This document shows, piece by piece, positions 44,331 to 54,009 of a DNA stretch of 64,000 nt (position 1 is its first letter; the number at the start of each line of letters is the position of its first letter). Made by a program: the position numbers and the translations under genes. The notes under the pieces were generated by a model. It ran no database searches, was not told where the DNA came from, and saw only the letters and a program-made list of their open reading frames with translations. The DNA comes from Nereocystis luetkeana (lineage: Eukaryota; Sar; Phaeophyceae; Laminariales; Laminariaceae): the NCBI GenBank assembly GCA_031213475.1, contig JARUPZ010000037.1, positions 2,358,222-2,422,221 on the forward strand. The letters are read 5' to 3'.

Positions 44331-45260
44331 CGTCTGCGTAGGGGACGCTTTGGCGTTCCTCCACGTTCGTGGACTGGTCACAACGACGCGCAGCCACGAA
44401 TGTTTTTACACGATCGGAGGTAAAGTACGTTAGTCCTGGACTTGGGCGTGCTCAAAGGAACGTATACCGGTAAAGGAGAAAGAGCGCTGCTGCTTGCATC
44501 GCTCAAGACGGGTTGCGAGGCGCAAGAATACAATGGGAGCGACGCAGAAAGCCCATAAATTTGTTCGGAGTTCCCGTAGTTCGAAATGGTTTTAGATTTT
44601 CCCAGCCATCGGAGCAAAGGCCGTTGTAGTTCACCACCATCGGAGAAAATACCTGCTCCAAGTCGCCCAAGCTCCACGAACAGCTGTTTTATTCTTGCGG
44701 GTGATGTTTCGCACATGGAACATCAAGGCGTAGCAGTCATCGACCGAAGCTCTTTCCACCCTTCTTTCGATCGATTCGTAGAAGCATACGCGCGTTCGAT
44801 GCCACAACGCGTGCGGCGTGATCTACCGAACGAGCATCGACGAAAATACCTTGCTTTCGCTCATGGAAACTCTTGAGGAAAATAAGTGGTCAAACGTCGC
44901 CCCCTTGTCCTATGTTGAAACGGATGCATTCGAACCCAACAAAAGCTTTACCTTGACTAAAAATAGCAGAACCGACACAAGCCAAGCTCCAACACATGTC
45001 AACCATGACATAAGCGAACGCTGGGAGTAGCTAGTGGAAGGCCCCGTCGTGAAGGCTGCCCGAGGCCGTCGGGTCGCTCTATGGGAATGTCTGCGTGCCG
45101 TTTGATGTAAACAAGCCACACACTTCGGTCGAGTTCTGCTCCCTGACCATCGCGGCTCACTAGTTGCCGATCGGGTCGTCTAAACCTGTCGTATGCGCAG
45201 CGGTCGCCGCTAACGTCTCATCGTGTGATTCGTACTGTAGTTGGTGGCATGTACGCCTGG
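44331..45260 (+). pseudogene. Kinase-derived pseudogene downstream of the array
   Basis: The forward exon-3-like sequence continues from the array to about 44470. 45053-45185 matches the PPE exon (CTGCCCGAGGCCGTCGGGTCG, then TCCCTGACCATCGCGGCTCA CTAG): here the HQLL segment meets a TAG. The intron start is still recognisable after it (TTGGTGGCATG at 45241, matching 20290). Between them, 44740-45030 holds a 70-codon frame (IYRTSIDENTLLSLMETLEE) of unknown origin with no obvious counterpart in the source gene. Confidence 0.7.
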
Positions 45261-45842
45261 TACATCAAAACGTGATTACGCCCCACCCCCCCCCCCCCCC
45301 CCACCCGAACGGCCATGCAGGATATCGAATACACTCCTGCCCCCGCCCCCCCAAACGTAGCGTATTTTGACTATCGGTCGGCTCTCCAAAACTAAGGTTG
45401 AGACGTTGGGATTGCAACAATGGGAGCGCAACGACGTGCGTGGGAGCGCGGGACTAGTCTACCTTGTGATACTTCAGGCTTGACAAAAGAAAGGGGGAGG
45501 CAATCCGTGACGCCAACGTTAGCCCCACTGCATGATGCCTACTACGAAGACTAGGTATCGTAACGAGAAAATTCCACCAACAGTAAGTACCACAATGTTT
45601 GTAATACCTGCATGTCATGAAGGCCGGCCGTAACTGCGTTACAGGCGTTTCGACCGGGGTCCCCATCTTTTTTGCGCGGTTAACTTGGAAATTTCTTTCG
45701 CTCGTAGTAAATACATCAACAAGTGCAACAAGTGATGAACAAAAAAGTGATAATTTAAATTAATTTAGACATAAACAAATAAATAGTTGTGTGCACATCA
45801 AATGCATATCCAATAAATCACACGACCTGACCCTACTGCTGG
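45261..45842. other. No gene recognised; poly-C tract
   Basis: 45282-45304 is a C-run with few interruptions. The rest shows only short frames. Confidence 0.4.
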
Positions 45843-46178
45843 CATCCCCGGTGGCTTAGTAGGTGGTCCGTGTGCCTACTAAGATCAGTTTAGTGGGTTC
45901 GAGTCGCCGAGTTTATACTCGTAAGGACTTTTTCTAGCAAAACAAATTATTAGTGGAAGGCGGAGAGCGTGAGTTAGAAACGTTCGATGCAAATCGACGA
46001 GCAGTGGGGATGCTGCTGAACCCTATGCGCGATACAAATGAATACACATGAAAGCACGTACCGGGGGGAAAAAGGGGCGACACATGTGACCACGGCTTCT
46101 GCAGAAGACCGCTAAGGGTAAACATCCTACGAGTAAAGTTGGAAAGCAAAAGTGATGATTGAAAAAAAACAAAAAATA
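45843..46178 (+). mobile_element. SINE-like element, copy 2
   Basis: Head CATCCCCGGTGGCTTAGTAG and GTGGGTTCGAGTCGCCGAG (box A/B-like), then TTTTTCTAGCAAA, CGTTCGATGCAAATCGACGA, AACCCTATGCGCGATA, GAAAGCACGTACCGGGG, TGTGACCACGGCTTC, AAGACCGCTAAGG and an A-rich tail GAAAAAAAACAAAAAA. Nearly the same order as at 53691. Confidence 0.8.
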
Positions 46179-46364
46179 GAACGAGTCAATGCCGGCGCAC
46201 GGCAGCACTCTGCAGATGTCTTTGAGCGAAGGTAACGGTGTGTAATCCCCAACATGGCCGCGCTCCCGCCTCCATACCCTCGTGTCACATTGTTTTGCGC
46301 CCTTTGGCAATCGTTTTCCCTATATCATAATCTACTTTATACTACTACCAGCATATAATAGGCC

Positions 46365-47000
46365 GTACACGTGTTCAAAGCTACCCTACCAAATACCAGA
46401 ACCCACGCTTGCCACTGGCGACCCTGGAAACTGACACTAATACTACAGTAGTAAAAAATTTTGTTATACGGTGTAGCTCGTGGATAAGGAGTCCTAGACC
46501 CTTCCACCACGGGACAAAGTCGATGGCGTTGGCCCACAAGCCTGCCGCAAAGTCTTCGTCCGCCGGACGACCTCTATGCAGGACGCGGTGCACCCTTGCC
46601 AACACATCCGTAGCGGGGCTGTCGTCAAGGAGAGGATGGGGCCTGTCGTCAATAACACAGACACCCGCCTTCGGAAGCCTCGATACGGGCGTACTTACAA
46701 AGGCACGCCAAGTCCTGCAAAGCGACCCGGTTGACCAAGACTTCATGGCAGGCTCGTGGTTCGAGGCCACCGATTTTGTCGAGTGGTGGGATTGCTCGAA
46801 TAGTATGTACTCGCGACAGGCTGAGCTGGTTTGATCAATGAATGCTTGATATTTGGTTTCGGCAGCGTGCCGGTGCCGTGAGAAACAGGCAAGGATCGGA
46901 TTATGAGGGCGCCGAAGAAAAGAGCGAGGGGCGTAAGGAATGAGAGGGGCGCGGTAACGACAGCTGGCCTGACGCGCTACAAGTGATGAAAGTTTTTTTC
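46365..47000. pseudogene. Copies of the last kinase exon, forward-inverted-forward
   Basis: 46370-46435 (+) reads VFKATL then frameshifts. 46640-46460 (-) reads VHRVLHRGRPADEDFAAGLW then ANAIDFVPWWKGLG. 46660-46834 (+) reads TPAFGSLDTGVL... and AGSWFEATDFVEWWD, matching GSTPAFGSLAAGV and GSWFKAADFVPWW of the source exon. 46862-46990 matches the source 3' flank. The inverted copy is open for about 130 codons without a functional context. Confidence 0.7.
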
Positions 47001-47715
47001 TAGCTTAAATGGGCGTGATTGGCTCCGCTCAAAGAACTCTTGTGGTTTGTTCCAGTTGTATTAGTATCATTTTTCCCCCAGGACCTCAGTCCACGCTTGC
47101 CATAGGGACAGTTTCAGCCAGCTAGAAGCGGATTGAAGCTATTCAGAGGGTGCAAGCTGGTTGAAACGGCTCAGTGGCAAAAGCGGGCTGGTAGGGCAGC
47201 TCTGAAAAACTTGGCGAAAAAAAATGCTGGTAACAGTATTGAGCTTGAGGTAGGCCAGTGGCAAGCGCAAGCTGGGGTCCTCGTGTAAGGTACATCCACG
47301 ACCCACCATTGGGACAAGCCGATCGTGTTGAATCACGAGTGCCCCGAAGCCTTGGTCCACCGAATATCTGTGCACGAAGTCCTCCACAGAGGACTAGTGG
47401 GCGAAATCTTCGAGGGCGGGGCATGGTACAACGCCATCGACTCAGTCTCGTGGTGGGAGGGCCTACAATCCCTCACCCGCGAGCTACACCGTTTCTTGAG
47501 GAGTCCGCGGTGTTAGCAATCCACTATAAATATACCATGCAACTGCGAGGGGCATGCATGATGAATCCTTGATATTTGTGTTGCCAACAACTTGCCGGTG
47601 CGGTGAGGAGTTGGCGAGGGTGAAGCCAGAACATCGCTCGAAAGTGGAACGGGCGCGGAAGGTATCGGAAGGGGGCGGCAGCGACAATTGGCCTTACGCG
47701 CTATAAGTACTAGGA
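47001..47715. pseudogene. Second inverted pair of last-kinase-exon copies
   Basis: Minus strand 47310-47250 reads LHEDPSLRLPLAYLK (source LHRDPRLRLPLESL). Plus strand 47346-47505 reads EALVHRISVHEVLHRGLVGE and YNAIDSVSWWEGLQSLTREL. 47588-47710 is source-like 3' flank (TTGCCGGTGCGGTGAGGAG). The two halves meet at about 47330. Confidence 0.65.
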
Positions 47716-48539
47716 AAGTTTTTGTATTTACATAAAAAGCGAGACAACATATTATCCACGGTGTTTGGAATCGACTTCTTAATAGCTTGATTAACCCCGG
47801 CAAATGATACATTCGGGTTGTTTGGGTAGTGTTAGTACCAGTTTATCCCGAGGTCTAGGAGGGTACTCATACTTCGGGCAAGCGAGAAAGGCGAGGTTAC
47901 AGGCAGGGGTGGCTTGTTCACGCGTTTGCTTCTGGATTTTTCCGTCATGTTCGTAGCGCTGTGAAACCGTGCTGGTTGGTTTAGCTTGCTGTACTGTACT
48001 GTGAACGCTGTAACAAAATACATGCAGCAGAGCCGGCCTATTTACACGCTTACCGCACGGGAAAGCGTTAGAAACAGACACTCCCACGGTGTTGAGATTA
48101 TATACCCCCGGCGTCAATTATTCAGTTTCGCCGCGACTTAACGACCGACCACCGTTTCCCCCCTGGGAGATTATAGCATACGCTCTGCTCGTTAGTCTCA
48201 CGCGCTTGAATAGCCCAATGCAAAATCGAAAAAAAATGCAGGAACACCGGCAACCACGACAATGGTCGGAAGCACCAAAGGACCCACCGTCTTGATGACG
48301 ACTGCTGTGGGTCTTTGAGGAGATGTTCCGGGCAAAACTTCGAGCTGCCGCGTTGATATCTTCGCTCAGATGCACCCCACTCTCAGTCTGTAGCGGTTAG
48401 GCCGTTCTCGCTCTTCAAGTGCTGCTGCCGACTCTTCATTTCTCGACGTACCCCGTCACCGCAGGAACACCCAGCTTTCCACCTGCCCAACGTTCAATAC
48501 CATGCGGTCTGAGTCAATTGAGAGTGTTGGTTTCAGGAC
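47716..48539. other. No gene recognised
   Basis: Short frames on both strands only. A ~108-codon minus-strand frame (47791-48117) has no domain. Confidence 0.35.
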
Positions 48540-48890
48540 GACGATTAATTCACCTCGAGGAGTCCCGCAGGCCCCAAACCCGTATTCTTCCTCCCGGCAC
48601 GTCGTTGCTCTCAAGCAGCAGCCATTAAGTGCATGCAACGTTCCGAAGCACGGTGGCCTTTGCTCGCCCCTCGCGACGTCTGCAAGCTGATGTTCGTCAT
48701 TGCGAGTTCCCCGACACCGACGAAACAAATCAACCACCCGTTCCTCGTCGACCGGAGTGCATTGCGTTTTTTAATGGCGTGTTGGATATTATGATGGGCT
48801 CGACAATAGCCCGTTGACGCCCCGTCCCGCTGCACTGCTCAAGGTCTATCGGCTGGGAGATGCCAGGTGGGCGCAGCGCCCCGGTTGGGC
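48540..48890 (+). pseudogene. Diverged copy of the 11.4-kb membrane-protein exon
   Basis: One frame reads WPLLAPRDVCKLMFVIASS, then VDRSALRFLMACWIL and a TGA; after a frame change ACTGCTCAAGG...ATCGGCTGGGAGATGCCAGG TGGGCGCAGCGC matches 11606-11655. RSALRF...L aligns with RRALRLVTGIASLL of the first copy. The two copies suggest a dispersed gene fragment. Confidence 0.45.
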
Positions 48891-50440
48891 TGTTAAGGCA
48901 CACCCACCTACGTGAAAAGTGCGCTTAACGCATCGGATTTCCGGCTAGGCAAGTCCTACGGCTGTTTGGAGAAAGAAACCACAGCAACCTTCACGGGAAA
49001 ACGAACGTAGGCATATTCGACAGTGTATTAATAGAGTAAATACATGTTTCAAACATCGTCTTCAAGGTCAGCAAAATGCATGCTACGCGCTAAAGTCACG
49101 TGTACGTAAGCGCACGATTAGGAGCGCCTTTTGTCGAGCACATTGGCCATATGACCGATGCTTAATCGTACAGTGGGTGTTCTCGTACACACGAAATAGG
49201 GATCGACGACAGACGAATTCGTATCGACCACAAGCCACCGCATGTCCAAAGAAAGCATGGAGCGTCGCGCAAAAAGCTGTTTTGGAATACCGCAATCGTG
49301 CGCCCTGATACGCTGGAATCACTCTTCCTCATTCTCTCCCTGCTACACCCCCCATTCCACCCCACCACACCCCTACTGGATTTTCATCGGGGCGACTGAT
49401 CAACTTCGCCATCTCGGCGACCACAGTATAAACAGCAAGTGCACTGAAGCCGCTATCTTGCTAGCCCTCACTGCGTCAGATCTTGCAGACGAAAGGCCAT
49501 GGTTACAACACCCGCAGCTGCCTCGATAAATAACCCTAAGCTTTTTTTCTTACTTATCGAGCGCGTCGAATTTGCAGCCTCTCCTACCAAGTACGCCAAT
49601 CTTTGTCTTCAGCCGCCCTTTCCTCCAACCCTGGACGCTCTGCCGCCCTACTATCAACGCTCCCTTTATTTTCCCCTGCAGCGGAAGAGGTAAAAACTCA
49701 GATTTTATGCCCGTGTCTCACCATGATCACCTCCGACATTCACCTTCTCGTTCTTTTTATTTCGCGTTCTTGGTTTAAAATGATGCTGGTATGGTTTAGA
49801 GCGGCAGTTGCCTCAGTTCCAACACGGTTTTGTTTGCTCTAATATTGCACGAATGAAAATAGATGCCTGAGTATTCGCTTCCGTCTTGGTTAGGGCTAGA
49901 GTTGAAGTGAAGGGCCAATATCATGACCATGTGTTTCAATGTTTCGGCGCTATCCACAAAGCCCAGGTCGGAAAAAGTTGTGCCAGCGTGTTCTCTTCGT
50001 GGATAATGTTTTTCCTTTTTTCCCACCGCGTGTACCGGAAAATCCGTTCGGGCAGTGCTCTAAGACTGTTCAATACTTCTCGTTTTTGCTCTCCAGTAGA
50101 TATTGGTAGCATGTCAGAGAGTTTCTTTATTAGCTTTTGTCGTGTCTGGCAACGGTGACGTCAGATGTGGACAACACTCTAGGCAGCAATGCTGTAGCTA
50201 GGAGCATACACTAGCAGTGCAGACGCGGGGGTTGCTGTCGACTGTAGCATGTATGTGTAGCTATAACGCGCTCAGCTAGCGCAGTGACATGCCATGTGCC
50301 TGGTATCACACATTTTCCGCACGAGACATGTGTCCATTTCCCGTGTTCATACGTGCATGTTGTACGTCGTGGGACTGGTCATCACTATGGGCTATGTGAC
50401 AGCCGATAATCACTACCAGGTAAGGGCTACGATAGTCCAT
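48891..50440. other. No gene recognised
   Basis: A mixture of short frames. Nothing exon-like with both splice sites was found. Confidence 0.35.
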
Positions 50441-50720
50441 AGGGTTCCGAGGGAGGGTAGCTTTAATAACAACTCGATAAAATTATAAAGGGTGTGTGTC
50501 AACGATTTTCTCGAACATATGGTCAGTGTTGATATGCACTGGTACTCGCAGTGTTAATATGCATTGGGAGAACACATCAGCACCAACCAGATGTTCGAGA
50601 AGACTACTGTTAATCATTTTCTACAAGTATTTTTAATACCCAAATGTTCCAGAAAACCGATGACGCACACTATAATCGTTTTCTCAAGTAGGCATTGAAG
50701 TTACTCTCCCTCGGAACCCT
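50441..50720. mobile_element. 280-bp foldback element with ~85-bp inverted arms
   Basis: The left end AGGGTTCCGAGGGAGGGTAG and the complement of the right end AGGGTTCCGAGGGAGAGTAA agree. The match continues inward through CTTTAAT/CTTCAAT, GTGTGTGTCAACGATTTTCT/GTGTGCGTCATCGGTTTTCT and GAACAT. No coding and no clear target duplication. Confidence 0.75.
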
Positions 50721-51535
50721 GATTAATTCTGGTTTGTTTCGTTTTCTACTGACTTGTAGAGCCCTTGGGCTGTTTGTGACAACCGGCTAAATTCTACAGT
50801 TAAGTAGCGAGAAACTTATGTGAGATAACCAACAACAGCAACAGCAGCAGCAACGAAAAAACAACTACAAGAGCTGGTGCTACCATTGGTTGTTTCGTTC
50901 TGATTCTCAGATCCCACATTCACCGGTTGTCGTTTGGGTCTAGGCCCAGTCATGGAAAGTTGTCTGTTTCGCTTAGTGTTTACTTTCAACGTTTTTTTCG
51001 CACGTTCGAGATGGTACGCGACACAAGTGAATGTCAGGTGACGCACAATTGCCGCCTTTTGTCGGCCCTGTTTAGAGCCCATCTTAACGGGGAACGCTAC
51101 TTGGAAATACAATTTGAATTTCAGAGAATATAAATTTGATTTCGAAAAAAAAAAGTCTTTGTGTCCTATTGGGGAACAGCGTACTATAAATATTGATATT
51201 TTTCAATCAAAATTATTCGGAATAACCTGGAAGAAGTCACCGCGACACACAAAACCCAGCCGACAAACAGCGACGCGTGTAGACGAGCGAAGGTTTGCGC
51301 TGCCGCGTGCGCGCCGCCGTCAGCCTCTTTTTCTTTTGGGTCGCGCAGGATAGGAAGCTATCACTCTCAGGGTATCTGGGGTGGGCGGAGGGAGCTCTCA
51401 AGCGCCACGTGCGGAACAGCAGCGGTGATGTAGCTATCGGGGTCTCGGGCGTATCCTCCGTTTTTTCGCTCTTTTGCTAGGTTTTCGTGATTATTGGCCG
51501 ATCGAGCAGGCATAAAAATTGGGATTTCGGCCGCC
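50721..51535. other. No gene assigned; one exon-like stretch
   Basis: 51350-51480 is open after a TTTTGGGTCGCGCAG acceptor-like site (DRKLSLSGYLGWAEGALKRH) but has no clear donor. Confidence 0.3.
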
Positions 51536-52459
51536 ATGATTACTTTTGAGGCACCACCGCCGGGGTGCGATGTGCTATGGTAAGTGAGCGTGGGCGCGGC
51601 TATTGCTCCGGTCACCTCTCGTTGAGGTTCGCGTTTTATCGCCTCGATCGTGGTCTCCGAAGCGGCAAAGAATCGCCCCAGACTCCACCGAGGGTGTTGA
51701 CCCCCCATGAACATGCTGCATCAAGACCGAAAAACTCCCAAATTCCAAATTGAAATTAAAAAAATCACACGAAAAAAGTCTCAACAGACTTTTCACTCGA
51801 GTTCAAATTTTCTAATTTGCCTGCTTGGTTGCTCACTTTTCGGCCAATTAGATGCAAATTAAAAAAGAAAAAAAAATCGAATTGACAAAAGCAAACGTCT
51901 CCGTTAAGATGGGCTCTTATGGCCTTGCTCCGTGTCTGCTAGCGTGTCTCTCGTTGCCGGCCGTACCGCTTGTCCGCCCTCTCACTTTTTTTGTGTTCTG
52001 CTTACATTTGTAATCCACGTGTGCTGTCTGTTCCTTCAAGCTTTAATGTTGAGCCTTTCTCCTCCGGTGGTGCATGTCTATTTCGTGCAGTTCAGTACAC
52101 GCCAGGTCCGCACTGTTTCTCTCCAAGATCAGGATTATCGAAGTAACCGTTGTACTACTACACTGTGCAGAAACAAATGTATCAGTACAAATTTAATCTG
52201 TCTCCGAAAGGGGAGTGCGGTCCGGCAGGGGTTAACGGGTGGGAAACAGTAGATTGCCCAGGGATACGCAAGTGCTATCCTGTACCAGGCCCGAGAGGCC
52301 ATCGACGGAACGATGCGCACTGTGCGGCTCGGCCTTAAGCCGGAGGACGAAGGTGTACCAATACGCACCAACAAGAAAAAAACCGTCGTCGAACAGAAAA
52401 ATACGTCAGGAGCTATTGGTCGAATTGACACGCGACACGAGAACGTCGAAGTGTGGTGA
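51536..52459 (+). CDS. Possible small multi-exon gene; terminal exon 52253-52459
   Basis: The terminal exon follows GGGAAACAGTAG and is open for 68 codons: YASAILYQAREAIDGTMRTV, RLGLKPEDEGVPIRTNKKK and a C-terminus RIDTRHENVEVW before TGA. Base use and length suggest real coding. A candidate first exon is the ATG in GCCGCCATG at 51536 (MITFEAPPPGCDVL), followed by a consensus donor GTAAGT at 51581. Its phase (2) does not join directly to the terminal exon, so a middle exon would be needed, perhaps around 52091-52140. The product is unrecognised. The 3' end is partly duplicated at 4365-4475, where the frame is lost. Confidence 0.35.
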
Positions 52460-53690
52460 GCTTGAGCCTTGTTTTTACCAATACGCCGGAGGATTAAAAA
52501 AAAAAACATCCGATCTTTGGGCTACTTTCGGCTATCCGATCTTTGGGATGCTGTATCTTGTACGAGTGGCTCAGCACGGTGGCTGGGAGAGAGCATTCGA
52601 TAGACGTGAAAGAGCGACAGGGTAAACTGATAGACACCAAGGCGCGCACCGGTCCCTACACATCACGGCGTGCGGTGTCGGTAGTGGCCAGCAGTGGCCG
52701 TAGGCGAGGCCGCCGATTCAGTCGGTCCGCTGGCTTCGATCTTTAATTCACACGATTTCGGGACCCGGCAAGACTACTGCTCCCTCATGGAAGCAGTATG
52801 CATGAACCACGCTCACCTAGATGCTTCCGAGGAGTCATCATCTATCTCGCGTGCGCATCACATCACACACGTGCATATCACACCACACTCGTGCGAAATA
52901 CATCACATACGTGCGTAGATAGACACCAGCGCCTGGATAAACCTTCCGCAGGGGTTACGCCGCTCTAGGTGGTGACTGCACTGCCAGATTGTCTCTCGTC
53001 GCCTCGGTCGTTCGTTGTTGAAGGGTTGCATTCACTAAGAAACCCGTCAGTGTCGTCACCGAAAGCGCGGATGAAAATAGAAACCTTCGGCTCCTTCAAG
53101 AAATGTAGCACTAGAGACACTGCTGGCACACTACCTAGTCTAACCTATAAATATATCTTCACACATCGCAGCCTTGCACACGGATCTGAGGAACTACCTA
53201 ATCCCCCGGTTGGCAAACTACTCTCGGGGGTGTGTTAAAACGGTCTGCTATAGTAGAGCTATAATATAAGCCATCGTGAGGCCGAAGCGGACCAGTACTG
53301 CCGTCCTTCATTAGGTCCGTGCCTGTATTATGACCACTGAATTACGGGAAAAACGCACTTCGACATATCACCACCGCGCGAACTCAATGTTAGATGTACA
53401 CCGTACACCATACACAGCACTCGCAATCTTTGGCGGGGCAGCGGCCCCACGGCAGTCTGCGCGAATGTATAATTACGAGAAACACGTGTTCGTTTTGTCT
53501 CAATACTAATACTGGATTCAGCAGCGACGACATCCATAATTATTGGGGCCGACCTTCGTAAGTCTGGGGCGGTACACCGCCCAGCGGAATCAAATAAAGG
53601 AGGGCAAGACTCGGTGCACCGAAACTTGAAAAAAGCGCGGCCGGGAACAGGATATATATGCTCTGCATATTATCCTTTATTTCTTAACTT
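52460..53690. other. No gene recognised
   Basis: 52850-52915 has a CACATCACAC...CACATCAC-type short repeat. Other open frames are short and overlapping. Confidence 0.35.
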
Positions 53691-54009
53691 CATCCCCGGT
53701 GGCTTGGTAGCTGGTCCGCGTGCCTACTGAGATTATTTTCGTGACTTCAAGTCTCACCGAGTGCATATATACGGGTGATGACTTTTTCTGGATTGCAAAT
53801 TGATTATTGGAAAGGGCAAAAGCGTGAGTTAGCTATATTCGATGAAAATCGACGAGCAGCGGGGAATGCTGAACCCTATGCGCGATAAAAATGAAGGCAC
53901 GTACCGGGGGGGGAGAAGGGACGACAGCTGTGACCACGGCTTGCCCCGAAGAAGACCGCTGAGGATTAAACCTCCTACGAAAGGGAAGTGATGATCGAAA
54001 AAAAAAAAA
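53691..54009 (+). mobile_element. SINE-like element, copy 3
   Basis: Head CATCCCCGGTGGCTTGGTAG; the box B region (GACTTCAAGTCTCACCGAG) is decayed. The body is as in copy 2: TATTCGATGAAAATCGACGA, CCCTATGCGCGATAAAAATG, AAGGCACGTACCGGGG, TGTGACCACGGCTTG, GAAGACCGCTGAGG, ending GATGATCG and an A run. Confidence 0.82.
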
